Positions 1 to 7,126 of a stretch of DNA of 16,359 nt are shown in pieces. Source of the stretch: an uncultured Actinomycetes bacterium (GTDB lineage: Bacteria; Actinomycetota; Actinomycetes; Nanopelagicales; Nanopelagicaceae). The notes beneath the pieces are model-generated. The model was not told where the DNA came from, ran no database searches, and was given only the letters and a program-made list of their open reading frames with translations. The position numbers were made by a program, and so were the translations under genes. Numbering within the stretch: position 1 is the first letter of the stretch; every line of letters starts with the position of its first letter. The DNA is taken from positions 1-16,359 of the forward strand of contig CAIMNT010000044.1 in NCBI GenBank assembly GCA_903842855.1, in the 5' to 3' direction.

Positions 1-906
1 GCTTGGGCGATGCGCCAGAGTGGGGGATTTGTCATTGGGGGCACAGTCTGGACCTTCTCAGGGAACGACATTCGTGCACTTGGTCTTGATCTCATGGTTA
101 TTGACGAAGCGGGCCAATTCTCACTTGCGAACACCCTTGCGGCGGCTTCATCTGCCAAACGGACACTTCTATTGGGAGACCCTCAGCAATTACCTCAAGT
201 CTCGCAGGCAACTCACCCAGAACCTGTGGAGATCTCGGTTTTAAGCCACATCATGGGAGAACATAAGACGATCCCAGCTGAATATGGCTACTTTCTCGAT
301 GAAACTCATCGCATGCACCCGGAGATCACTCAATATGTCTCACGACTGCAATATGAGAATCGCCTGCACTCTGATGGAATCTGCTCACAGCGCGACCTTG
401 TCGACATCGCACCCGGTCTTCACATCGTAAACGTCCACCATGTCGGTAATACAGTTAAGTCAGAGGAGGAAGCAGACGAGATTCTGCGCCGCATCCCTGA
501 CCTTCTAGGAAAAATGTGGATTGATGCCGACAACGGCAATGGCAGATTCCCAGCTCGCCCACTTGCACAGACGGACATCATTGTTGTTGCTGCCTACAAT
601 CGACAAGTTCGATATATTAAATCACTACTTGCCAGCAATGGCCTTGGGGATATCAGAGTTGGCACAGTAGATAAGTTTCAAGGACAAGAGGCACCAGTGG
701 TCTTTGTTTCTATGGCAACATCATCGAGCGAGGATTTACCTCGCGGTATCGAATTCTTGCTCTCACCCAATCGTCTCAATGTTGCCATATCACGCGCTCA
801 ATGGGCGTGCTATTTACTTCGATCACCGCAGCTTGCTCACATGGAACCAGCATCGGCAAAAGGCATGGTCTATCTTGGAAAGTTCATATCCCTCTGCAGA
901 GGGTAA
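1..906 (+). CDS. Superfamily-1 (Dna2/Upf1-like) DNA helicase, C-terminal part; 5' end outside window
   Basis: The reading frame is open from base 1, so this is the C-terminal part of a larger protein. Numbering from the Met at base 10, SF1B helicase motifs appear in order: Walker B VIDEAGQF (about 30-37), motif III LLLGDPQQLPQ (53-63), motif IV ETHRMHP (about 98-104), motif V GTVDKFQGQEAPVV (about 218-231) and motif VI LNVAISRAQ (about 256-264). This is the AAA_12 helicase half. In actinobacteria it is commonly the C-terminus of roughly 1,100-residue proteins that carry a RecB-like nuclease domain (TM0106 family), but the nuclease part is not visible here, so that assignment is inference. The Walker A motif is also missing because it lies upstream. 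Role: ATP-driven nucleic acid unwinding, probably in DNA repair or defence. The gene ends 85 bases before the convergent chaperone-like gene. No terminator with a T-run on the plus strand is seen after the stop. Confidence 0.9.
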   Translation, partial: AWAMRQSGGFVIGGTVWTFSGNDIRALGLDLMVIDEAGQFSLANTLAAASSAKRTLLLGDPQQLPQVSQATHPEPVEISVLSHIMGEHKTIPAEYGYFLDETHRMHPEITQYVSRLQYENRLHSDGICSQRDLVDIAPGLHIVNVHHVGNTVKSEEEADEILRRIPDLLGKMWIDADNGNGRFPARPLAQTDIIVVAAYNRQVRYIKSLLASNGLGDIRVGTVDKFQGQEAPVVFVSMATSSSEDLPRGIEFLLSPNRLNVAISRAQWACYLLRSPQLAHMEPASAKGMVYLGKFISLCRG

Positions 907-944
907 AAATAGATTATTAAAAGAAAATATTCATTTTCAGGAAT

Positions 945-979
945 AAAAAAGCCGGCATCCTCTCGCGAGAACACCGGCT
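945..979 (-). terminator. Strong intrinsic terminator of the minus-strand three-gene operon
   Basis: Read on the minus strand, bases 979 to 950 form a 13-pair stem (10 Watson-Crick pairs, three G-T wobbles) closed by a GCGA tetraloop of the stable GNRA class. It is followed directly by six T residues (950-945). The outer six pairs, AGCCGG with CCGGCT, are perfect. It lies 13 bases after the stop codon of the gene at 992-1432. On the plus strand there is no T-run after the hairpin, so it is directional. Confidence 0.9.
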
Positions 980-991
980 CCTATATTCAAA

Positions 992-1432
992 TTATTCACC
1001 AGCGAATACACTACCGCCATATTTTGCAACGATCTGATCATCTAGATCATTAGAATTATAGGCGACCACCAATACCGCTGTTGCCAATTCCGCTTGATCG
1101 ATGGTGGCTCCAATGAGACTTGAAGATAAGACAAGGTTAAATTTGCCGTCATCTCTTTGAAAAAAGTACCAGCAGCAGAATCGACGCTGAAGTGTAGTCG
1201 TAAGTTCTACAGCTAGATCTTTGTTTATTTCTGGGAGACCAAGAGCGACAATTGCATAAACTTCTACCACGCCTACATTTTCGTCGCCGTACTTCCAATC
1301 ATGTAATGTGACAAAAGTGACAGAGGATTCATTCTTAATGAACATATCGCCATCACGATCTTCACTCACACTCCCAAATTGAGCCTTAATGAGATTGCGA
1401 ACGTTATTCTTAATTGCGGCTAGATCAGCCAT
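992..1432 (-). CDS. CesT/YbjN-fold (TY-Chap-like) peptide-binding chaperone protein
   Basis: This 146-residue soluble acidic protein has no signal peptide or membrane segment. Its second half follows the pattern of actinobacterial YbjN / type III secretion chaperone-like proteins: a run of strand-forming residues with LQRRFCCWYFFQRDDGKF (about residues 81-98), then LSSSLIGATID, a helix beginning QAELATAV, and a terminal NDLDDQIVAKYGG. In this fold the typical pattern is 'W..F...DG.....SL.G..L...EL......V......DD.LA..FGG'. It is predicted to bind a peptide or partner protein rather than catalyse a reaction. The start is supported by a strong Shine-Dalgarno GGAGG (1442-1438) five bases before ATG. 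It is the last gene of a three-gene minus-strand operon and is followed by a clear terminator. The fold assignment comes from pattern reading; the function is unknown. Confidence 0.7.
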   Translation of the reverse strand: MADLAAIKNNVRNLIKAQFGSVSEDRDGDMFIKNESSVTFVTLHDWKYGDENVGVVEVYAIVALGLPEINKDLAVELTTTLQRRFCCWYFFQRDDGKFNLVLSSSLIGATIDQAELATAVLVVAYNSNDLDDQIVAKYGGSVFAGE

Positions 1433-1437
1433 GCGGT

Positions 1438-1442
1438 CCTCC
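1438..1442 (-). promoter_or_regulatory. Shine-Dalgarno GGAGG of the 992-1432 gene
   Basis: GGAGG on the minus strand, five bases before ATG at 1432. It fixes the start and shows this downstream operon gene is ribosome-binding-site driven, unlike the leaderless first gene of the operon. Confidence 0.8.
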
Positions 1443-1473
1443 TCGACCTCGGTTATGGGGAATCGTAACTAAT

Positions 1474-3294
1474 TCATCCAAGGGCTGCAAGAGTTTTTGT
1501 TTCATCACTGGCTGTTGGATTCTTCATAACCGCGTCTCGTACGGAGGGTGAGGGATCGAGAGCCAATTCTTGTAATGTCTGGTCATCGACTACCCGTGAG
1601 GATGCCACGCCGCGGCGAACAGCATCAAAAGCACTCGTTGAGAGGGATTTGAGAATCTCTAGAGTTACATTCGGATGTGAGCAAATTCTAAACTGAATGT
1701 CGATATCTGGAATAGTTGATGGAAGTACTAAAGCAGGAACTGGAGTCGCTTCATTTTGTATCAACGCTAATGCGATCTCTCGATCTTCGGTGCCAGAAAA
1801 ATAAATGAGGAATAGTGGGTCTGATTCAAAATGTACCCATTCAGCCATGAGGACTGGAGGAATCTCTAAATCCTTGGAAATATTCTTGAAATCAGGAGTA
1901 CATGATCCAGTTTTTATGTGATCGATAAGCAAGCGTAGGATTTCAAGGTTCCCTGAAGGAGCTTCCTTTTGGAGTAGACCTTCAAATTTCCCAAATTCTT
2001 CTAAGTCTCGATACATCGAAGCAAGAAGTACTGTTAGCTTATCTCTGTTGAGATTCTCGTCAGATCCGACAATTTTTACGAGAGGATCACTCTCGAGTTT
2101 CTTCATACACTCCTCGACCTGATCGACATAAGATGAGAGCATCTTCAAATGCGATGCGGCATTTACCAATAGTTGGGCTGACTGAACGATGTTGTCGCTA
2201 TCTCCAACCTTCATCCCAATCTGGATATCTTCTAAAAGCTTACGCCATCTAGGATCTGAGGGTGGCATGGATTGTTCAGAGTAATCTTGAAAATCCATTA
2301 AGCAGAGAAAGAATCGGGATTCATTTTGAATATCTACATCATCACTTCCGATTGCTTTGGCAAAATGCTCTCTGGCTTCTGAGTACTTTTCTTCTGCCGT
2401 GGCAATAATGCCGAGATTACTCCATGCGTTGGCAGTCTCGCGGGGTGTAGAGAAAGTTGTTGCCTCAATGAGAAGTTCTTTCGCTTCTTCATTCCTCTTT
2501 AAAGGAATCAATAAAGCAAAGCAGAAGCTGTTAATGGCTGCCCCTGCGATACTATCTTTACCTGCAATAGCGATGAGCTTTCTGTATCCCGTCTCAGCCT
2601 TCTGTAGATCGCCCATCTTTGTATAAATCCTGCACTTGGCGTAAAGATTCTGCGCTTGATTGTTGTCGTAGTACTCATCAATATGGGTGATTGCCCGATC
2701 GAAGTCACATTCACGCGTAGCTCTTTCTATCTGGTAATACCCGCAATCAGGGTAATTATCTCTGAGTGCACTGGCTTCTAGTTCGATTAATCTTTCAAAG
2801 TCCCCTATAGCGGTGTAACTTCTAAAAAGTGTTTCGTAGGACTGGTTTCGGTAGAAATCCTGCGTACTTTCAAGACCAATTCGCCCGTAAGCAATTGCTT
2901 GCTCATATTCTTTAATTAGCGTTAAGAAGTGTGCGCTGTAAGAGTAGAGACTAATTCTGTCTTCAGGGTTTTCAGCCTCCTCAGCCTTTTGCAAGGCATA
3001 AGCAATCACCTTTGGAGTGACTTCATCAATATCTGAATTTACGAGATCCTCTGAATCTCCGAGTTCCTTAAACCATTCATCGCATTGATCAAAGACCTTT
3101 TGAATCCACGAGCGCTCCAGGGGTTCACTTTTTGGATTGTTAAGGCTAAGAGATGGAGATGTAGTCATTCGATATGGATTTACTTGCTCTAACGACTCTG
3201 ATGACTCGAACGCTTGAGCCTTTCCACATCCAGGACATGGATCTCCCGCTTCACCATTGACTTTGATTCCGCAGTGACCACATTTATAGGACAT
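1474..3294 (-). CDS. Zinc-ribbon, TPR and LRV-repeat protein of the MoxR/VWA cassette
   Basis: This 606-residue soluble protein has three visible parts. Residues 5-23 form a zinc ribbon with cysteine pairs CGHC (5-8) and CPGC (20-23). After a low-complexity linker, residues about 90-345 are helical repeats of TPR type, for example blocks containing LIKEYEQAIAYGRIGLES, MGDLQKAETGYRKLIA and EEKYSEAREHFAKAI. The last ~100 residues look like leucine-rich-variant (LRV) helical repeats, with HPNVTLEILKSLS, FDAVRRGVASS and DPSPSVRDAVMKNPTAS. No catalytic motif is seen. The architecture suggests a scaffold or sensor that gathers partner proteins. An SD-like GAGAGG lies five bases before the ATG, 18 bases after the upstream gene's stop, so it is in one operon with the two YbjN-fold genes. 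The C-terminal repeat resembles the broken gene at 6244-6540. The exact function is unknown. Confidence 0.75.
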   Translation of the reverse strand: MSYKCGHCGIKVNGEAGDPCPGCGKAQAFESSESLEQVNPYRMTTSPSLSLNNPKSEPLERSWIQKVFDQCDEWFKELGDSEDLVNSDIDEVTPKVIAYALQKAEEAENPEDRISLYSYSAHFLTLIKEYEQAIAYGRIGLESTQDFYRNQSYETLFRSYTAIGDFERLIELEASALRDNYPDCGYYQIERATRECDFDRAITHIDEYYDNNQAQNLYAKCRIYTKMGDLQKAETGYRKLIAIAGKDSIAGAAINSFCFALLIPLKRNEEAKELLIEATTFSTPRETANAWSNLGIIATAEEKYSEAREHFAKAIGSDDVDIQNESRFFLCLMDFQDYSEQSMPPSDPRWRKLLEDIQIGMKVGDSDNIVQSAQLLVNAASHLKMLSSYVDQVEECMKKLESDPLVKIVGSDENLNRDKLTVLLASMYRDLEEFGKFEGLLQKEAPSGNLEILRLLIDHIKTGSCTPDFKNISKDLEIPPVLMAEWVHFESDPLFLIYFSGTEDREIALALIQNEATPVPALVLPSTIPDIDIQFRICSHPNVTLEILKSLSTSAFDAVRRGVASSRVVDDQTLQELALDPSPSVRDAVMKNPTASDETKTLAALG

Positions 3295-3312
3295 GTCAGC
3301 CTCTCATTGATG

Positions 3313-3780
3313 TTAGTCGTTAGAGGTTTTGGCTTGAGAAGCGATCAAGAGAATCTCGTCATCGATCGCATCAACTTCTTTGATAAACAGATAGAGCATC
3401 GAAGCAAGCTCTTCATTTGACAGGTGATCTGCGAAGAGGACAAATGATGCTTGGACAGTGTGCATCCCTAGACCGACCTTCTCGATCGGTCTAAATTTTG
3501 CTAAATGACAGGAGATATTTCCCTGAGCAGACATGACATTTGCAGTATCAAAGGAAACTGGACTCATACGTAGAGGTGCTGCGATTTCGAGGATTCTATG
3601 ACCATCCATATGGACTAAATTAAGTTCAATATCAACCGAACTATTTCCCTCGCCGACGCCTACTCCTGATAAACGGATGATGTCATCATGACGGGAAGGG
3701 TCAAACCCATGTGCAATTAGGCCTGCGAATATGGTCTCTTCAAATTCTGCATCAGTAATGTCGACCCGCTCGATAGGCAT
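3313..3780 (-). CDS. Second CesT/YbjN-fold chaperone-like protein, first gene of the operon
   Basis: This is a 155-residue soluble protein beginning MPIERVDITDAEFEET. Its N-terminal helix, central strand-rich region (SSVDIELNLV, HRILEIAAPLR) and terminal helix LSNEELASMLYLFIKEVD followed by AIDDEIL resemble YbjN/CesT-like proteins. It is divergent in sequence from the 992-1432 protein, so the two may bind different partners or form a heterodimer. An in-frame TTG at 3807 would add nine residues, but I prefer ATG 3780 because an excellent promoter (-35 TTGCCT, 17-base spacer, -10 AATACT) ends exactly six bases before that ATG, which predicts a leaderless mRNA. The gene heads the minus-strand operon and is divergent from the MoxR gene across 65 bases, which argues for shared control. 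The fold assignment is moderate; the function is unknown. Confidence 0.65.
   Translation of the reverse strand: MPIERVDITDAEFEETIFAGLIAHGFDPSRHDDIIRLSGVGVGEGNSSVDIELNLVHMDGHRILEIAAPLRMSPVSFDTANVMSAQGNISCHLAKFRPIEKVGLGMHTVQASFVLFADHLSNEELASMLYLFIKEVDAIDDEILLIASQAKTSND
3469..3493. repeat. Intragenic 8-bp perfect inverted repeat
   Basis: TAGACCGA (3469-3476) and TCGGTCTA (3486-3493) are perfect reverse complements separated by nine bases, inside the coding sequence of the 3313-3780 gene. It could form a hairpin in the mRNA. The significance is unknown and it may be chance. Confidence 0.4.
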
Positions 3781-3786
3781 ATAGAA

Positions 3787-3815
3787 AGTATTCCGTTTTG
3801 ATCTCAATTAGGCAA
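3787..3815 (-). promoter_or_regulatory. Leaderless-type promoter of the three-gene minus-strand operon
   Basis: On the minus strand, -35 TTGCCT (3815-3810) and -10 AATACT (3792-3787) are separated by exactly 17 bases, and ATG 3780 begins six bases after the -10 box. The transcript would start at or within a base of the start codon. The promoter lies inside the 65-base divergent gap to the MoxR gene. Confidence 0.65.
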
Positions 3816-3845
3816 TAATTCTGACCATACTGAAGGGAAGTATTT

Positions 3846-4952
3846 GTGAGCACACTTGAAGATTATGCAGCGACATATAAGACGCTAATCACCTGCGTTG
3901 CTGCTCGAGTTCCGGTTGTCCTATGGGGACCGCCTGGACAGGGAAAAACTTCAGTGATTAAACAGATTGCTGAAGATCAAGGACGTCACTTAGAGGTGAT
4001 CTTGGCAAGTATTCGCGAACCTCAAGATTTTGCCGGACTGCCAATGCTGAATAATGGCGTCGCTGCTCTTATGCCTCCTGACTGGGCTAAGCGCCTCTCA
4101 CAAGTAGAGAATGGAATTCTCTTTACAGATGAAGTGAATACCGCGCCACCTAGTGTGCAGGCAGCGTTATTGCGAGTGTGTCTAGATAAGGTCGCCGGAG
4201 ATTGCGAACTTGGCGAAGACACCAGCGTCATTGCAGCTGCAAATCCACCTGAGCAAGCGGCTGATGGTTGGGATCTTGCCCCACCCCTTGCAAATCGCTT
4301 TTGCCACCTCAATTGGGACCTTCCAGCAGAAGTTGTTCGTGATGGTCTAGCGGGAAACTGGGTTTCATTCACCATCCCAACTCCCAATGCACAGGCACTT
4401 TCACAAGCACTCAGCGCCGAACGCGCCTTGCTTGCAGGGTTCCTCTCATCGCGTCCCGATCTCACGACAGTCTTACCAAAGTCTTCTGCCGAACAAGGCC
4501 GCGCCTTTCCGACACCTCGTTCATGGGAGATGGTTGCGATCCTCTCTGGATGGATCACGGCATGCCGATTGGAATCAAGTGTTCGCCGGATTGCAGTCAT
4601 GGGCTGCATTGGTGCAGGGCCTGCCGCTGAATACCTGACATATCGTGAGAACGTAGATCTACCAAACCCCGAAGAGATTATTGAGAATCCCAAGAAGTTC
4701 GTACTTCCAAACCGCATGGATAAGGTCTACATCATTGGCGCTTCTTTGATGTCTGCAATACGTAACAATATGACTCTCGAGCGCTGGCAAGCGGTCGGCC
4801 TAGTTCTTGAGCGAATCGCTGATGGCGGAAACCCTGACCTAGCAGTCACATTTGCTCGTGATTGGTTACGTGAACGACCACAGGGTGCAATGCCGGATAA
4901 GAGCCTGCTGAAATCTCTCGTACCACTTCTCACAGAAGCGAAGATGATCTAA
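3846..4952 (+). CDS. MoxR-type AAA+ ATPase
   Basis: This 368-residue AAA+ ATPase belongs to the MoxR/AAA_5 group. Visible motifs: Walker A GPPGQGKT (28-35), Walker B ILFTDEVN (91-98), sensor 1 region IAAANPPE with Asn133, and an arginine-finger-like ANRF (about 149-152). MoxR ATPases form hexamers and act as ATP-driven chaperones with VWA-domain partner proteins, often in metal-centre insertion or protein remodelling. The start is GTG at 3846, with SD-like AAGGGAAG (3833-3840) five bases upstream. A -10-like CATACT lies at 3826-3831, but no convincing -35 is seen. The next gene starts four bases after the stop, so the ATPase and the VWA/metallopeptidase protein are one transcriptional unit. 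The family call is firm; the substrate is unknown. Confidence 0.88.
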   Translation: MSTLEDYAATYKTLITCVAARVPVVLWGPPGQGKTSVIKQIAEDQGRHLEVILASIREPQDFAGLPMLNNGVAALMPPDWAKRLSQVENGILFTDEVNTAPPSVQAALLRVCLDKVAGDCELGEDTSVIAAANPPEQAADGWDLAPPLANRFCHLNWDLPAEVVRDGLAGNWVSFTIPTPNAQALSQALSAERALLAGFLSSRPDLTTVLPKSSAEQGRAFPTPRSWEMVAILSGWITACRLESSVRRIAVMGCIGAGPAAEYLTYRENVDLPNPEEIIENPKKFVLPNRMDKVYIIGASLMSAIRNNMTLERWQAVGLVLERIADGGNPDLAVTFARDWLRERPQGAMPDKSLLKSLVPLLTEAKMI

Positions 4953-4956
4953 GGCA

Positions 4957-6231
4957 ATGACTCCACCTGTTGCTACCGTCGTGAGCAATGAAGCTCGCCT
5001 ACGGGTGATGGCGGCACGCATCATTGCACAATCTCGGTGGCCATATCTCTCCACCTTGCTCTTTATGCTCAAAGTTGTCGAGAGCGTGGAATTGCCCACT
5101 CTTGCAGTTGATCAAGGTTGGCGAATGTACTACAACCCAGAATTTGTGATGCAGCAATCTCCAGAAGTATTAGCGACGATGGTCTTGCACGAAGGGATGC
5201 ACTGCGTCTTGCAACACGGTGCCCGATTTGGAGCACTCAAACAGCAGAGCCAACAGCACAGTCTCTGGAATCTTGCCGGAGATGCCAATATTAACGAAGT
5301 CTTAGACCAAGCGCATATGCCGTGGGGAGAATTTCCACCGGTTCGATTTGAGACGCTTGGAAAGTATGGAGTCGTCACTGCGATGACAACCGAACAGAGT
5401 TTCTTCCAGATGATTAAGTATTTTGAAGAACACCCCGAAGAATCAGATGAGGGCAGCGACTGCGGAGCGGTCTCTGGAGGTCAATCCCGTTCTTATGAAA
5501 TCCCAAAAAATGATGGCGAAAGTCCTGCGATCGGAAGCGACCAGCAAGACGTCATTCGAGATCGGGTTGCCCAAGAAATATTGAAACATGCCCTAGAAAA
5601 GGGCATCGGAACATTGCCAGGCGGGCTCCTTCGCTGGGCTCAAGAGCTACTTCAGCCAAAGATTGATTGGCAGCGTGAGTTGGCTGGCACCTTCCGAACA
5701 TCGCTTGCCACGGTCCTAGGTAGACGCGACTACGTTTTCACTCGGCCATCGCGTAGGCAGAGTGCAATGCGAACTGGAAATACCGAGATCATTCTGCCTT
5801 CGATGCGCAAACCGGCCCCTCCAACTGTTGCAGTCATTATTGACACCAGCGGAAGCATTTCGAGTGAACAAGTTACCGAATTTCTCTCAGAAGTCGATGG
5901 TATTGCAAAGTCGAATGGAATAAGCCAGGGACTCTTCATCATCCCATGTGATGCAGAAGTCGGACCTATCCAGAAGCTCAAATCCCGTGGATCAATCTCT
6001 GAAATCAAGCTAAGCGGAGGAGGGGGTACTGATATGGGTGCGGGTATTCACGCTGCTGCAGAGATAAGGCCAACGCCACGAATCGTCATTGTACTTACCG
6101 ACGGTTACACGCCTTGGCCGCAGGCCCTCCCAAAGAAGATAGATACGCTCATTATTTGCTCAACGGTGGAAGAGACCACGAAGGCAACTCCTGGGTATGC
6201 ACGAACAATTTTCCTCGATAATTCGCGTTGA
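4957..6231 (+). CDS. VWA-like protein with N-terminal HExxH putative metallopeptidase domain (DUF2201 type)
   Basis: This 424-residue protein has two domains. The N-terminal domain carries the zinc-metallopeptidase signature HEGMH (78-82) in the context MVLHEGMHCVLQHG, with a downstream conserved-looking NLAGDANIN (about 105-113) that could supply a third metal ligand. The C-terminal domain is a von Willebrand A fold with an apparently complete MIDAS: DTSGS (296-300), Thr358 in GGGGTD, and Asp382 in LTDG. An acidic, low-complexity linker lies between them (about 160-195). This is the standard partner of MoxR ATPases of the type encoded just upstream: the VWA domain docks substrate or ATPase while the HExxH domain may cut a protein. 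No signal peptide or membrane helix is seen, so it should be cytoplasmic. The stop is 12 bases from the convergent broken LRV gene. Proteolysis is inferred from the motif. Confidence 0.88.
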   Translation: MTPPVATVVSNEARLRVMAARIIAQSRWPYLSTLLFMLKVVESVELPTLAVDQGWRMYYNPEFVMQQSPEVLATMVLHEGMHCVLQHGARFGALKQQSQQHSLWNLAGDANINEVLDQAHMPWGEFPPVRFETLGKYGVVTAMTTEQSFFQMIKYFEEHPEESDEGSDCGAVSGGQSRSYEIPKNDGESPAIGSDQQDVIRDRVAQEILKHALEKGIGTLPGGLLRWAQELLQPKIDWQRELAGTFRTSLATVLGRRDYVFTRPSRRQSAMRTGNTEIILPSMRKPAPPTVAVIIDTSGSISSEQVTEFLSEVDGIAKSNGISQGLFIIPCDAEVGPIQKLKSRGSISEIKLSGGGGTDMGAGIHAAAEIRPTPRIVIVLTDGYTPWPQALPKKIDTLIICSTVEETTKATPGYARTIFLDNSR

Positions 6232-6243
6232 ACTTTTGACGCC

Positions 6244-6540
6244 CTAACGCGAGGCGATCACCTCATCAATGAGGGGGTCATTAAGCGCTGACAGTTTCTT
6301 AAGAAGAAAATCTGGTGTTGATTCATGAAGGGCCATGCAGCCTAGGAAGTGATCTGAGTCTGCTTTGAGCTTTGAACCTTCGGGAATATTTCTTCCCATT
6401 ATTAGAAGATCAAAGAGTGCATTTTTCTTGGAGTCGGGAGTCTTTCTCCAGCTCAACATCTCATCGAATTCTGAATTCAGAGATGCAGATGCAGATCTAT
6501 CCAAGTCATTTGACTCGGCATAGCCATTTCCCGCATCGAT
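6244..6540 (-). pseudogene. 3' remnant of an LRV-repeat protein gene
   Basis: The minus-strand frame ending with TAG at 6244 encodes a soluble stretch whose C-terminus, ALHESTPDFLLKKLSA then NDPLIDEVIASR, reads as one leucine-rich-variant repeat, much like EILKSLSTSAFDAVRRGVASS near the end of the 606-residue protein at 1474-3294. No ATG or GTG start and no Shine-Dalgarno is seen; only a TTG at 6504 could start it. Going upstream the frame runs, without a start, into sequence that codes for MmpL in another frame at about 6530-6541. I therefore read it as the tail of a repeat-protein gene whose front was lost at a recombination junction. Alternatively, it is a small gene starting at TTG 6504. 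Confidence 0.6.
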
Positions 6541-7082
6541 TCCGCGACTGCAAGATCCTTTGAGATCTTCGATCCGATCGCCTGATTGATCACGGCAGGT
6601 CCTCCGACGTAAACGCGAAGTGATTTATAAGTGCCGTCGAATTTAGATTGGATCAATTTAGCTAAATCCTTTGAGGTGCTGGGATCGCTCGCCGCAGAGT
6701 AGACGAAGAGATATCCGGCTTTACCGTCGGTGCTCTTGAGCGCAGGTGCGCCGCCGGCAGACCAGAAGGAGAGCGTCTTAACAACCCCAACTTCTTGGCT
6801 AATCGATTTTTCAAGAGCGCCGGCATCTGCGACTGTGGTGGGGTCGCTCACGGAGTTGGTGCTCTGCACAATTAGGGCGAGTGCGGGATCTTTAACGTGG
6901 AATGTGGATGATAGGTAGCTGGCAGCCTTAACCGAATCACTATGGGGGTCGTTGTAGCCACCGTTATCCAGTCGGGGGATGAGGAACGAGCTACTAACCC
7001 CACCTGCAATGAGAATGATAGTGAAGAGGGCTAAAACCGCCCTTCGGCGGCGAACCAGTGTGTGGCCGAGTCTTTCAAACAT
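6477..7082 (-). pseudogene. Truncated MMPL/RND-family transporter gene (5' part only)
   Basis: The first ~180 residues match the start of MMPL-family transporters: a basic N-terminus, membrane segment AVLALFTIILIAGGVSSSF (about 15-33), and the extracytoplasmic porter domain with PHSDSVKAASYL, DPALALIVQS and VGGPAVINQAIGSKI. Such proteins are normally 700 or more residues with about 12 membrane helices. Here the frame leaves the family right where the second membrane segment should start (after DLAVAES, near 6540) and ends 19 codons later in a nonsense tail. The ATG at 7082 and its strong promoter are intact and an SD-like GAAGGG lies eight bases upstream. It is divergent from a TetR gene, the classic arrangement for a regulated exporter. 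As it stands it cannot be a working transporter. Confidence 0.85.
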
Positions 7083-7112
7083 GTGTAAAGCCCTTCAGGT
7101 GTGGTCGGAATC

Positions 7113-7125
7113 TGAATAGTGTTCA
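7113..7125. promoter_or_regulatory. TetR operator-like palindrome, copy 1
   Basis: TGAATAGTGTTCA is a near-palindrome of the form TGAAyA-N-TrTTCA, centred at 7119. It lies over the predicted mmpL transcription start. A related copy is centred at 7150, 31 bases away (about three helical turns). Confidence 0.65.
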
Positions 7126-7126
7126 G

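Noticed and set aside
3469..3493. Inverted repeat as a possible transcription terminator on the plus strand (followed by AAATTTTG)
   Set aside because: No plus-strand gene ends near it and the T-run is short; it is in the coding region of the YbjN-like gene.
4022..4717. Long minus-strand frame of 231 codons opposite the MoxR gene
   Set aside because: It lies wholly inside a well-recognised AAA+ gene, is rich in Ser/Arg/Ala as expected for an antisense frame, and has no recognisable motif.
6477..6533. Tail MREMAMPSQMTW... as a natural MMPL end
   Set aside because: MMPL proteins continue with hydrophobic helices here; the tail is polar and overlaps another frame that has repeat-protein features.
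1..6540. Insertion sequence or prophage ends bordering the accessory region
   Set aside because: I found no transposase, integrase, terminal inverted repeats or tRNA attachment site in the window; only the break in mmpL suggests a border.
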